Assembly (NCBI RefSeq): GCF_036785885.1 | Contig: NC_092326.1 | Coordinates: 1,178,001-1,242,000 of the forward strand | Direction: 5' to 3' | From: Coffea arabica | Lineage: Eukaryota > Streptophyta > Magnoliopsida > Gentianales > Rubiaceae | DNA: 64,000 nucleotides | Part shown: piece by piece, positions 1 to 10,534 of the stretch | Position numbering within the stretch: the stretch's first letter is position 1 | Layout: every line of letters begins with the position of its first letter | Notes under the pieces: model-generated | What the model was told of the DNA's origin: nothing | Seen by the model: the letters and a program-made list of their open reading frames with translations, nothing else | Databases searched by the model: none | Made by a program: the position numbers and the translations under genes

Positions 1-1357
1 GGGTTGAGATGTCTAAAGGGAAGTTGTAGCCCTTCCTCTTAGCTTCGCAACGGTACCTCATGTACCTTGATCCGACACTCCTAGCCTAACTTTTGACCAA
101 AACGGTTTGAGATGGCAGATTTGGCCGTCCCGTTTGCCGTTCCGCGCGCGCGCGTGTGCCATTTTTGTCTTTTCCGCACTTGCGCGTGCCAATTTTGCCG
201 TTTTGCTTGTTTTAAATACGTTAATTGCCGTTTGTGATATATTGTGACACAATCTTCGATTTCAGACGGTGGTGAACTAGGCGGAGCCGGTGGGGCCCAC
301 TACTAGCCAACAAACGAAGTGATTTCCGCTTTTGTACTACTTTTGTATTTTGAGTAAGTATTCAGGCCAGTTTGGTGTGTTTTCTTTGCTATGTGTTTGA
401 AATATGTGAAAAGGGCACTTAGGCGAGGGTGTACTTTATCGCACTCGACCTAAACCCTAATTTGAATGTATAATTGTACTTGGCATATGTATATGAACCT
501 TTTGGAACCAAAACCCTTGAGCTTGTGGCTCGGGGCGACTTTCGAATAAAGTTTGTGAAGTTTGCAAAGTTTGTGATTTTGAATAATTTTGTGAAGTTTG
601 TGAGTTTGGGGCGAACTCTTGACCTGGTTGGACTATTCGAGCCGGTTAGGGCTTGGTCGAAGGCAGTCCAACTTAGTCTGAGGTCACCAAGTTTGTAGGT
701 TCATGTTATGAACCAATTTTGTAAATCCGGTTCACCGAGAAGGTGACCAAGTTTGTGACCCGAGCTTGTGACTCAAGCTCAAGTTTGTGATTTCGTTCGC
801 CCGGGCAAGTTTGTGAGGTGACTGGCCAGTGAGGGTGAAAAGGTGTCGGTGGGTGTACAAGTGAAGTTCTACGGACTATTATTTGCAGTCGACGGAGTGT
901 CGGCAGGAGATCACGCATGGCACATGAGTTGGCTTTGGAGCCACCTGTATCCTTATTATGTGATGTTACTTTTCTGCTTTTGCTTTACTCTTATTGTGTA
1001 ACTGTTACGTGAAATTTATGCTTTCGCCCCTGTTTACTTACTAAGCATATAGCTTACCCCATTCCTTTTGTTTTCCTTAGCAGGGGCCGACGCGGGGACT
1101 TTTGGCTCGTATACTAGTATAGTAAGATTGGCTTGTAATAGTTGAACAGTTAGGATGTTTGTTTTTGTTTTGGTGGTTTGACTCGATACTTTTGGAGAAT
1201 GTAATTATAACTCTTTTTGGGATTTGTATATAGTATGTAAGGTACTCTTTTGGATTTTCTGGTTTTTATCGCTTTAAGGTTTGAGTCCTGGCGCGAGCTA
1301 GGCAGGCGGCCCGCCGATACCCTTGGGTTTGCCCTTGGGAGAAGTGGGGTCGTCACA
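1..1357 (+). mobile_element. Long LTR of a Ty3/Gypsy family, 3' part
   Basis: Plus-orientation LTR whose 5' part lies outside the window. The tail around 1270-1357, with its GGGGTCGTCACA ending, matches in reverse complement the LTR starts at 31565, 49629 and 54875, where a primer-binding site follows. The stretch near 860-910 matches the reverse complement of 55380-55440, and 1040-1090 matches 55170-55200. No primer-binding site follows position 1357, so this is a 3' LTR or a solo LTR rather than a 5' LTR. No coding region is supported here. The short ORFs at 474 and 1150 are low-complexity LTR sequence. Confidence 0.7.
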
Positions 1358-1778
1358 TTATTGCTTTTTACAAAAAAAATAAATGACAATAAAAAAGTTG
1401 TCACTGCCAACAAGTTTCACTAGTGACACCAGAAAATCGTCACTTTTTATGGATGGAAAACAATGACAACAAAAGTCGTCACTGAACGGAAGCATAATGT
1501 GACAACTCCAAGGGTTGACTATGACAAGAATTTAGCCAGCTTAGTGACAATAAAAGTCGTCACACAATGTACAACAATGAGTGACGGCAAGAGTCATCAC
1601 AAAAGCGAAATCGTTTGTGACGACTTTCAACAGTTGTCACATGGACCTCCTTTTGTGACATAGAACTAGTGACAGCTCTGTGACAGCAGTAAAAGTCGTC
1701 ACTGACTTTTTTTGTGACGACTTCTGAATTTTTAGTGACGACTTTCGCCTGTCACAGAAACGCAATTTTCTTGTAGTG
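1358..1778 (+). mobile_element. CACTA terminal fragment with subterminal repeats
   Basis: Dense short inverted motifs of the GTGACGAC / GTCGTCAC type fill this interval, as expected of CACTA subterminal transposase-binding repeats. The right edge reads CTTGTAGTG, the reverse complement of a CACTACAAG terminus, ending at 1778. The matching left terminus is not visible next to the LTR end at 1357, so the element is truncated or its left end has decayed. No coding capacity. The motif family is the same as in the complete element at 12209-20242. Confidence 0.65.
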
Positions 1779-2690
1779 ACTAATAGCCCAAATTTCAGAT
1801 TTCTGGAAATTCAAACTTCAGTTCTGCCCGGTTCCAGTTCTTGATGTTAGATGCCGAATTAGACCTAGCACAAAAAATGAAAGTTGTAGATAATGATGTT
1901 TTGTAGTTGCCTACAAAATTTCAGCCCAATCAGAGCAACATAGCCTGTGAAAAGACCGAAATACCCTTGCTTCCCTGTTTCTGTCCGAAACTGATAATCA
2001 GCTGCTGTAATTGGTTAGTTTGACCGGGAATATTACTGATTTGGTTGATGACATCTTCTTAAGAATTATAGCCTTGTACCTTAGTTTTCAAATGGCTTTG
2101 GAATTACCTGAATCGGAGTTGTGTGTGCTGAGATATGCTTGAATGAATCAGGACTGCTAGTGGAATTTCACAGTGAGCTTCGAACTGAAAAATCTGGAAT
2201 TGTTTTGGTACCTTTGACCTAGTTAGGATGAGAACTAGACTAAGTGGTCTTCATCAAAGTTATAGCCCTCTGTCTTAGCTTCGAAACGATATAACTTATA
2301 CTTCAATCCAATAAGCGTAGTTTCGGTTAGGTCCGATACGCTAAGTAGCAGTGAATCTGCCTTTTTGGTTTCTTAGCTTAAAGCTCATTTCCAGTCATTT
2401 TCCTAGCTAAATCTTGTACTTGAATGACTTTGAGCCTATTGAACGGCTGTTGTGATGAATTTATATTGCGTATGACTTTGGGATTGATTGAGAGAAATAA
2501 TGAAGCCATAAGTGGTTGGGAAAATAGGTAAATACAAAGGGCATGCTGCCCAAAATTTTAGGGCTACGCGATTCCTTCAATTGAGTTGATCTTAGTACAA
2601 ATGAAGGGTTTTGGGGTTGTTTGTAACCCTAGGACCAACTGTTATCTTTTGCTCAAAAGTCATATTTTATTCTTTTGTACTAGTACTTGT
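1779..2690 (+). mobile_element. Gypsy LTR fragment, same family as LTR C
   Basis: Several blocks match the reverse complement of LTR C: 1850-1930 against 51820-51900, 2210-2340 against 51440-51560, and 2500-2560 against 51190-51250, in collinear order. It is an internal LTR segment in plus orientation, lacking both LTR ends. The right limit is approximate. No gene is visible. Confidence 0.65.
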
Positions 2691-3081
2691 AACATGCAGT
2701 AGGGAACGTCATTAAAGTGACAAAGAAAATGACGGGTACGACATCGTATCACTCTAACTTATCCAAATAGAAGTAAAAGTGAAAACAAAAGCGGGAAAGA
2801 GAATGGCGCTGCACTTCAGCGCCATTTTTTTGGGGGAAAAATTCTAACTACTCCAATAAATCCAATGTACTTTATTCTTTGTTCATCCCAGTTCTCTCTC
2901 CTAAAACCTTTAATCACATTAACTGTCTCTATTAAAAACCTAAATCCTTCACCCCTCTCACCACCGGATCCCTTGTTTCTTTCTCTTTCTTCCACCCGAT
3001 TTTTAATTCTCCCCAATTTGAAGACAAACATGTAAACTTTTAAGAAGGTAGCATAACCAACAACAGCATGGAGTTTTTAGC

Positions 3082-3213
3082 ATGGAGTTTGAACGGGAAT
3101 TGGTATCTGGGTTTTTAGCAACAGTGGAGCTACGGTGTTCATTGGAAATCGCCAACAAGTCTCAGGACTTGTTCTCCTACTTACAACAACATTTGAAGGA
3201 AGATTACTACCAG
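3082..3213 (+). pseudogene. Possible captured exon, unidentified
   Basis: An ATG at 3082 opens 44 codons (beginning MEFERELVSG) that end at CAG followed by GTAACC, a good plant splice donor. The peptide is leucine- and glutamate-rich and looks helical. A pyrimidine-rich 5'UTR-like stretch lies upstream at 2880-3010. I do not recognise the protein. It may be the first exon of the element's own transposase-related gene or a captured host exon. Read through the donor, the frame stops at 3229-3231. Confidence 0.3.
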
Positions 3214-3337
3214 GTAACCTATACATTTTAGACAAAATTGATAGCTTTTTTTTATTACTTTATTTCTTCTCCGAGGATGCATGGGAAATGGGGTAGGAGC
3301 AAGGTGGGTGACGGAGGGTTAAGGATTTGGAGAGACG

Positions 3338-3834
3338 AAATGGCAAGAAGAGTAGATCTGGATGGGAATCCGATAAAGCGGATGACAATTTGCATGATTG
3401 GCGCCGGTGGATTCATTGGGTCCTACCTATACGAGAAATTGATGTTGGAAACGGAGCATACAGTCCTTGCCATGGATGTATACAGGCGATAAGATCAACC
3501 ATTTGTTGGAGCCAGCGTCGCTGTTCAGTTGAGAAGCAGAGGTGGTCCTATGCATGTGCAAAAGCAATTAATTGAGAGTGATTGATATTCTCAGCTCTTT
3601 CATCTCATGTTTGTCTCCTTATATCCACACTGGTAAAGTGATTGATATTCTCTTGTTGGAGGTCGGACCAACAATAGATACCAAATTCCCATTACACTAA
3701 TTCCATACCCCAATGGAGAATATGCTGGAAACCGCCCTTAATCATCTTGAGTTTACCATTGTTAGTTTAACTGGATTGGTCCTAGAATAGATTTCATACC
3801 TGGAATTGATGGGCCCAGTGAATGGACAGACCAA
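3338..3834 (+). pseudogene. AXS: UDP-D-apiose/UDP-D-xylose synthase remnant
   Basis: The N-terminal part reads RVDLDGNPIKRMTICMIGAG, followed by the glycine-rich Rossmann NAD-binding motif GAGGFIG and an EKLM helix, as in plant AXS, the cytosolic enzyme that converts UDP-glucuronate into UDP-apiose and UDP-xylose. A one-base frameshift follows near 3488. A deletion of roughly 90 codons then joins to the EKQRWSYACAK segment at 3530-3570, which carries the YxxxK catalytic pair. A second frameshift follows. A later piece at 3750-3830 retains the WIGPR / DFIPGIDGPSE block, also out of frame. Frameshifts, an internal deletion and a missing C-terminal half make it nonfunctional. It lies within CACTA-N, upstream of the transposon domains on the same strand, which suggests capture. 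The function of the parent gene is established knowledge; the capture is inference. Confidence 0.8.
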
Positions 3835-5485
3835 AGAATGAATGCAGAGAAGAGGATTTACCTATGAAATAGCTGAAATTTGCCCAGCTTATATGGGGTC
3901 AATAAACGGATTGGTTGCTGAGATTGTTCCTTCTTTTGCCCATCTTCCACCTTCTTTCTGTTTACCAGATTTTTTTTTATTAATGCAACTAATGAACCAA
4001 AACTTTTTTTTTACTTGTGCTCAGAAGTTATAAGAACTAGTGATACAGAGAAGTTTAACGCAGTAGTTTCAGGTTTCAGTTATTTATATAGTTGAAGCAT
4101 AGGTCATGCGTGATGCCAAGATTTGCATATGATGGCTAAAATGAAGTCTAGTTTGGCCATTCTTGCATTTTATAGAGTTCAATTTCCTTTCCTTTCATGC
4201 GTAATAGTAATATTGAAAAATTGAAAAAGTTGGTTTGCGTACTGGACATTAGAAATTTCTTTTTACTTAATAAGCTTGATATGTGATGATAAATTACTCA
4301 TATCTGCTCAATAATTTTTTGACATAAATGCTTTTTTCATTTTTTGAGTATTGACATCGCATCTGTGTTTTTCTAATTCCTTTTTCAAAATTGCAGCACC
4401 AAAAACCAAACCAAGGAAAAAAAAATTGCTGCTTGTTGGCAGGTCTTGCAATTCTTTCTACGGATCTGTTGAGTATATCTCTATGGTTCATTGTCATATA
4501 CGTCACATTTTTTTTCACTGTCAAAGTGTTACTAGTCTACAAGGATCATGAAACTCAATGTTGGTCTTAAGTGCGGCATTTTAGTAGGAAGACGTGTGAT
4601 GCTTTGTCTAAGACATTTTGGAGAACTACAGAAGGATAGATGTACTGTTTGTAATTTGTGGTCACTCATCTTCTGCTTAATGCATACCACAAATATACGG
4701 GATCATGTTGTATCATTTTGTTCTGCCGCTTCAGGCTTCATTTCCATAATATAATATTTTTTGTGACTAAAAAAAAAGTGGTGACTAAGTCAAGCTTATT
4801 CCATCAATGCAGTTTCAAGTTTGTAGCGGCCATCATCTTCGATTCCATCTAGCGAGCACTGATCGTTGATTCCCTTTTCATTTGGAGCAAATTGGAGTTG
4901 TTGCTAACCAAAATTATACATTAAGTTTCTGCTACTCTTAGGTTACCAATACATTAAAGTTCATGGCAGTTATTTTCAATTGGGTAGAACTTCTATTGCT
5001 GATTAGTTTGGTTGCTAATATTTTGTCTAAGTTCTCTATCTCAAATTGATATTGGCTACATTATTGGACTAATTTTGAATTCCATAGACTGTTATTCTTT
5101 TGTGCCTACCATCTGTTCGATAGTTTGTGTCTTACAATTTGGAATTGAACTTTTGCTTTCTTTCCTTTTGATATCATTCTGTTTTGATACTTTTGGATTA
5201 GTTCTTATTACTCAAATGTCTAGAACACCTGGATATGTGAACATTCTGTTTTGATATGTCTAGAACACTTGGATTGGTTCTAACATTCTGTTTTGATACT
5301 TTTGGTATCTTTACTTTAGAAGATATTCCATGAGTGATTTGTGTCTTATATTAATCTCATTGAAAATAGTTTTCTTATCTAAGTAAATGTTTTATGCAAA
5401 AACCAGTAATAGTTTAGGTAGAACTATCTTGTAGATGCTAATGAAGCTTTCTTTTTTTATATATATAATTAGAATCTATGTGAAC
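3835..5485 (+). other. AT-rich interior of CACTA-N, no gene seen
   Basis: About 1.65 kb of AT-rich sequence. Short open frames (for example at 3842, 4351, 4548 and 5012) are poly-T derived and hydrophobic, with no recognisable family. A short near-direct repeat at 5170-5300 repeats the phrase 'tctagaacac...ttctgttttgata'. I read the interval as noncoding or intronic transposon DNA. Confidence 0.5.
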
Positions 5486-5740
5486 ATGGATAAAAGATGG
5501 ATGAGTATGTCACGATCAAGTGATGAGTATAAAGCTGGTTTAAAAGATTTTCTTGATTTTGCATTTACGAATAGAAGTATAGGGGAGATGATTTTATGCC
5601 TATGCATTAGGTGTGGGAATGGGGTATTTGTCACGAGAGAGCAGGCAAAATCACACTTGATATGTAAAGGGTTTATTAAGGGATATACTCATAGTATAGG
5701 GAAAAAGCCATTTGCTCAAGTTCGAGTAGAAATGGTATAA
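5486..5740 (+). pseudogene. CACTA transposase-associated domain (Transpos_assoc type)
   Basis: The frame starts MDKRWM and continues with SDEYKAGLKDFLDFAF, then a cysteine pair pattern (CLCIRCGNG) and HLICKGFIKGYT. This is the layout of the N-terminal transposase-associated domain of plant CACTA transposases: MDK..W start, E-Y-..G-...F-L-..A, C-x-C-..C, HL..GF..GYT. The open frame extends upstream to 5435 with a hydrophobic leader that I exclude. It stops at 5740 without a transposase catalytic domain, so it is a truncated or exon-sized remnant. The homologous domain in CACTA-M is at 8789-8562 on the other strand. Confidence 0.75.
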
Positions 5741-6052
5741 TATATAAATTGGTAACAATATCTAATTTGTCATTCTGATATATTTGTTAGATGTACTATT
5801 ATATGTAGGAAAAAGAGGTTGGGCATTCTCTCTCTAGAGCAAATATGTTCACTATATGCTACACTAATTCTAATGGAGTGCCATCTAGTTATGAAGTTGG
5901 GGAAATGGTATGTTGTTGCTGCTTATTCACTTCATTCATAAACAGGCTTTTTCTGTTACGATAAGAACGAGAATATAGTAACTTTGAATTGTTAATTTTA
6001 GGAGGAGATGGAAAGCTTAAAAAATTAACTTCCAGAAGGAGAAGAAGATAGT

Positions 6053-6349
6053 ATGGGTAAGAATGATGTGTTTGCGAAAGTAATGGGTGAAGAAAGGAGT
6101 GGAAAAGTTCGTACATATGGTTTAAGAGTTACACGATCTGATTTGTGGGGCGATATACCAAGTTGTTCAACATGTTTTCACTTGGTCGTGGAACAAAGTG
6201 CTGTGATGTCAAAAATGGAGCGAAGAATTCAGCAACTAGAATCAATTCAACAAGGAAGATCACAAGGACAAAGTTCGCCATCTCCGCAAAGATATGCTGC
6301 ATGCACAGTCATCAAATGCTATTCTTCGGCTAATAAAAATAATAAATAG
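6053..6349 (+). pseudogene. Plant Ptta/En-Spm transposase-type C-terminal segment
   Basis: The segment NDVFAKVMGEERSGKVRTYG followed by LRVTRSDLWG and a coiled coil (MSKMERRIQQLESIQQ) is typical of the conserved tail of plant Ptta/En-Spm (Transposase_24-like) proteins. Here it stands alone as about 98 codons between stops. Exons upstream are missing or degraded. It belongs to the same element as the domains at 5486 and 6598. The family match is from memory of the motif, so moderate confidence. Confidence 0.6.
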
Positions 6350-6597
6350 TTCAATTATGACCTTCTTTAGATGCTGCGTTCACAAATGGTTTTCATGAAC
6401 ATGTTTGTAATTGCTATATGATAATTGTTGAGATTTTTGTTTTGGATATCATTATTGATTGTAATAGACTGCACTTTGGTTTTGGTACTTGTTGTGGCTG
6501 TCATTTTGGGTTGGTTCTTATGGTACTGTGTATTGAATATATGTTCAAGACTTGCTTTCTTATATGTGGTTATATGTTTTATAAAATTTGTTTTCAA

Positions 6598-6840
6598 GGT
6601 TGGGGATAAAGTTACAATAAGAAGCATTGTTGATTCGAACAAAATTTGTGCTGTTGGAGTGGTTAGAAATTTGGATCCAACTGCTAAAGTTGGTGACACA
6701 CCTTTGGGATCACATTGGTGTGAAATCCACGTGAATGTGCCTGTGGAGAATGATGAAGAACTAATGAGGCCATACCATAATTTTCGCAAGATTGGAGATG
6801 CAATTGGAGTAGCTATTGCTTGGCCAATAAACCTGGTAAT
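6598..6840 (+). pseudogene. En/Spm transposon-associated domain (TNP1/DUF8039 type)
   Basis: The frame reads VGDKVTIRSIVD...ICAVGVV, then PLGSHWCEIHVNVPVE, RPYHNFRKIGDAIGVAIAWP and NLV. This small beta-rich domain (V-x-L-rS, G-x-PLG..CEV.V, RP......IGDA.G..IAWP) is found at the C-terminal side of plant En/Spm-associated proteins. The open frame continues upstream to 6425 and downstream to 6907 with hydrophobic, intron-like sequence that I do not consider coding. The AG before GTTGGGG near 6598 could be an acceptor. A remnant without a complete gene around it. Confidence 0.6.
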
Positions 6841-6907
6841 CTTTTTATTTATCTTTATCATTTGTTTAACTCAATTTTTTTTTTATTTTCTAACATTAAA
6901 ACTGTAA

Positions 6908-7369
6908 AAGAAGAGCTGTAGATGTGATTGTAACTCCTATTTCTTGGTTTATGACACTTGTAGGTGATTCTTGAAGAAAACTAAAAGATCCTTGGGTCAA
7001 ATGGCTATTTTTTGAAGACATTGTCAATGCGTTTTTTGTTGAGTTCTTGTTGAACTGTTGCTTCTTTGATATGTATTGGCAATGCTACTACAATACTCAT
7101 AACTTTTGAAAAATCTCTGATTTGGCATGTAATTTGTTGACATAGCAGCCATGTAAGTTGCTTGGATGATGTACTTTTGCACCAGTTTGGCTGCTTGTAT
7201 TGCACTAATTACTATGAAAATGTAAATCACCTTGGTTTTCCTTTATAAGGTGGTACTAATAACTTTATTATTCCAAAAATTAGAATCTATATTGTGCAGG
7301 CAGGATGAAATCTGATTCTACTTTTGGGTATAAAAATCCGGATGGTATACAAAGCTAATGCAATATGAT
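6908..7369 (+). other. AT-rich 3' flank of CACTA-N domains
   Basis: Nothing recognisable. Open frames on the minus strand at 7005 and 7024 lack family features. Probably the 3' untranslated part of the transposon gene. Confidence 0.45.
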
Positions 7370-7838
7370 GTATTGACACTTAAAAGTGTCACCACTTCAA
7401 GTTTTGCAGTTCATAATATTCACCAATTTTCATGTTAACAAGTGTCAGAACAACTTAATCTAGTTACACCATAAAAGTGTCACAATATTTCATTCTACTT
7501 ATACTGCAAATGTGTCATAATATCTTATTGTACATACATAATCGAAGTGTCATGATAGATCCAATATATGACAAGCATCGAGTATCACTTTAGATTCATA
7601 TAACCTTAACTGTTCTGTAGCATTTCTTGTCATTTAAAAGTGTCATTAAAACGATAAATAATAATGTTTATAAATGCCAAAAGAACTACAAATTAGGACT
7701 CGTATAACTGTCATAAACTTATAGTGACACTGGAATGGACGACGTTTCTAGTAAAGCGTCATTATAGATGAAACGTCATTACATCGACCTATAATGACGC
7801 TTTTAAATGTCATAAAACGACATTTTTGCAGTAGTTTA
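7370..7838 (+). repeat. Subterminal repeats and right end of CACTA-N
   Basis: At least ten copies of a GTGTCA / TGTCAT motif in both orientations (for example near 7388, 7443, 7478, 7511, 7547, 7645 and 7710), followed by GTCATTA motifs that become denser toward 7838. CACTA elements carry such subterminal arrays as transposase-binding sites. The run stops at TTTTTGCAGTAG. Immediately beyond, the opposite-strand transposase of CACTA-M begins. Confidence 0.65.
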
Positions 7839-8834
7839 TGGTTGCTTCGTACATATCCATGGAGGTAAGTTATATGGTATTAAAATCACAAGTCAAGTAC
7901 TATGTGAAGTATTCATATTTTTGAATGGATTAAACCAGTTAGACGCTAATCCCAGTCTAACATTTCGACAATCCTTGGCAAATTTTTGATGTAGATGATC
8001 AAAAGTTTGCCAAACTGAAGAATCAGTTAGATGTCTCATATAACCATCTTTTGTACAATTTTATTCATGATATCTCATATGAGATGCAAATTTAGAATAA
8101 ATAAAGAGTCTTTGCAACCTAACTTTTATGGGAAAATGCAACAACACCTTATGAGGAATTTTTCTTTTTTTCACCAGTTGGATCATTTTCTAAGGCAACC
8201 CACCTAAGCTCTTTACATGTTTCACATGAAATTCTTTTTCAGCAGTACCCCAATAAAGAGTACAATCATTAGGGCAAGTATCGATCTTTTCATAATCCAA
8301 CTCCAATTTGTTCATCATTTTCTTAGCCTCATAGTAAGAAGAAGGCAAATTAGTCATTGCCTCAGGACATGCCTCTCAACAGATCAAGAAGCATATTAAA
8401 AATCTTGTTACTCAACTTACCAAGACATTTTAGGTGAAGAAAACGAATAATAAAAGCCAACTTTGTGGAAGTTTGGCAACCAATGCACAATTCCTGTTGA
8501 GAATCATTAATCAATTTGTAAAATTTTTCAGCCTCTAAAATAGGAATTTCCCCTTCTCCATTCACTTCATTTGTTCCATGTGGTACTCCAAAATTTTAGT
8601 CACTTCATTCACTTCTTGCATTTTGTGTTCTTGCATTTTAGTCACACAAACACCCATTCCATAATTTTTACAAGGACACAAAGTCATTCCATCACAGCTT
8701 GATTTAGAAAATACAAATTCTAGAAACATTTTAAGTCCTGCCTCGTACTTTTCACTTTTTCTTGAGAAATCCATCCAACTCTTATCCATACTTGTACTAT
8801 ACACAAATGTGCTCCAACAAACTTCAAATAGCAT
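7839..8834 (-). pseudogene. CACTA transposase (Transposase_21/TNPD-like), truncated and broken
   Basis: Read on the minus strand. The domain at 8789-8562 has MDKSWM, EKYEAGLKMFLEFVF and CPCKNYG, the transposase-associated domain. From 8470 leftward come LKCLGKLSNKIFNMLLDLL, then SYYEAKKMMNKLELDYEKID, CPNDCTLYWG, and near 7980-7850 the NVRLG, NPFKNMNTSHST and LIPYNLPPW segments characteristic of plant CACTA transposase catalytic proteins. Several stops and frameshifts interrupt it, and a CxxC position after the YWG motif is lost. The gene ends abruptly at 7839, where the terminus of CACTA-N begins, so the C-terminal catalytic half is absent. Confidence 0.8.
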
Positions 8835-9015
8835 GACAGTGAGAATTACATATTAGTACTTAGATGATTTAAAAATCCCCATAGAAGTTATGTTAAAACA
8901 CTTAGTCAAAATCAAGCATAATACACATGAAATTAAACATTAAATAATGAATGAGAGTAAAGACAAAATGAAGACTGTTCATTCATGGTTTCTAACAATG
9001 TCAGTGCCTTGTGAA
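8835..9015. other. Noncoding interior of CACTA-M
   Basis: Short AT-rich spacer between the transposase remnant and the tandem repeats. Nothing else visible. Confidence 0.4.
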
Positions 9016-9733
9016 ACTGATGTAACTCACTTTACATTTGTCGAAAAGTTACAAAATTTCCTCCATCCTAAACTATACTCAAGGTATTACCTTTCTCGAT
9101 AATATATCATTCTCTATTTTTGCTTACAAACCACCAAAAAAATAGCATGTAATTCAACACATCTGTTCGCAGATATACGGAGGTTAATCTTTAGTCCAAT
9201 TTGCAAATTTATTGGTACTAATAGAAAAATAATCAAAGCATGATTTTTATTCATATGAAAGATCATTGAATATAGTTTCATATGCAGTAAATGGCATCCA
9301 TTTTGGATATTTCTACACCAATTTATGACTAGAATTATAAAAGGGTGCATAGCTGATTATTAGGTAGCAGATTAGTTTATCTCTAGCAAGTGCCTAGCGA
9401 AATGGATGTTACAAACCATACATTCATCAAAATACAATAAAATTTGCATAATCCTAAATTAATTCAGGGTACTGCTTTTGCTAAAATGCATCACTTGGTG
9501 ATTTTAACTGCAAGCCATCTTAAATTCGCATGTAATTTAGCACATCTATGGTTATCAAATATGCAGAGTTTAATTTTCTGCCCGATTTACATATTTACTG
9601 GAATAAATAGAAAATGAATCAAACCGTGATTCTTATACATGAATCAGCTTTCATGTGCAACGAATGGCATCCAATTTGGACATTCCTACACCAAGATCAA
9701 AATAATAAAGGTGTGCATAGCTGACTATTGGCT
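9016..9733. repeat. Two diverged ~370-386 bp tandem repeats in CACTA-M
   Basis: Phrases recur in order with a spacing of 368-386 bp: 'cctaaactatactcaaggta' near 9066 against 9452, 'gcatgtaattcaacacatct' near 9147 against 9529, and 'gtgcatagctga' near 9345 against 9713. A third unit begins beyond the LINE at about 25334, and its first 165 bp match the same unit. The array was therefore contiguous before the LINE inserted. Confidence 0.75.
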
Positions 9734-9768
9734 AGTAGATTATTTTTTTTAAAAAACAAAACGTTTCT

Positions 9769-10530
9769 TTATTGCAAATAGAAGAACCAGGATACACGTG
9801 GGGAGCGTGCCAAGATTTGGCCACCTCGGATTCGAAAATTGCACACGCCTAATCTATCTAACCTCACCAGGCCCCTGGGGCGGGCAGGCATGCCATTAAA
9901 AGAGCAGAAAACCAGCCATGGAGTTACAGGTGTCGCAAAAGAGGCCAACGAGTCGGCCACCATATTTCCTTCTCGAAAACAATGATTAATAGAATGGACA
10001 GCAGGGAGGAGGGATCAAATCTTCCGTATCACCGCGCGAATAGTTGGCGGGCTCGCCGCCTTAGATATTAGAATTGTCCACAGCCCCTGGAATCCACCTC
10101 CACCATGATCCTCGACACCCCCTTCCATACACAGAGCTTCAAACCAGTACACAACGCCCTTGCCACAGCCTGAAGCGCGGACGCTCCTCCATAAAACTTC
10201 ACTAATGCTAGTAGAACAGCTCCAGAGGAATCCCGAAGGACACCATCCCCACCACTTAGATGCATGCCTCCCTTTGCAGAACCGTTCGTGTTTAGTTTAG
10301 TAAGCCCCTCCCCTGGGGGGGCCTAGACAACTGGCAAGACCATCGACTTCCCAGGGATTGCGTGCAACCAATCTACCACTCCATGCCACGGGGTTCCCAG
10401 CAGAAGACAAACATTCGCTTTGACCCTCAACATCAACACCAACTCCACGGTTATCTGAAAAGTAAGATGCCGCCAATCCAGCGCCACGCCGTCAAACAGG
10501 GCTTTATTGTGGGCCCGCCATATAAACCAA
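9769..10530 (-). pseudogene. LINE ORF2 RNase H domain, broken
   Basis: Read on the minus strand: the WFIWRAHNKALFDG segment near 10520, then a catalytic strand reading LNTNGSAKGG (about 10255-10285), GGDGVLRDSSG, the EVDSRG strand near 10085, and INHCFREGNMVADSLA at 9950-9990. These match the RNase H domain at the C terminus of plant L1-type ORF2. The first catalytic aspartate of the L-N-T-D-G-S motif is asparagine here (GAC to AAC), and stops separate the pieces. The last stop at 9769-9771 is close to the poly(A) tail. No second copy: this part lies left of the duplication. Confidence 0.75.
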
Positions 10531-10534
10531 AAAA

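Larger units (their letters stand above)
2691..7838 (+). mobile_element. CACTA element N, degenerate, carries gene fragments
   Basis: Interval defined by CACTA-type coding domains in plus orientation (5486-5740, 6053-6349, 6598-6840) and a right terminal region rich in short TGTCAT/GTGTCA motifs. It ends near 7838 with TTTTTGCAGTAG, a decayed TAGTG-type terminus. A GGCGC/GCGCC stem at 2804-2825 resembles one located 258 bp inside the terminus of CACTA-M. The left limit is uncertain: subterminal-like motifs start near 2709 but no clean CACTA terminus is seen. It contains a host AXS gene fragment, so it may be a gene-capturing (Pack-CACTA) element. It is inactive, since all its reading frames are broken. 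Confidence 0.6.

Noticed and set aside
3338-3492. Functional AXS gene
   Set aside because: Frameshifts, a large internal deletion and absence of the C-terminal half.
4294-4852. Overlapping ORFs in CACTA-N interior
   Set aside because: Poly-T and AT-rich sequence gives hydrophobic peptides by chance.
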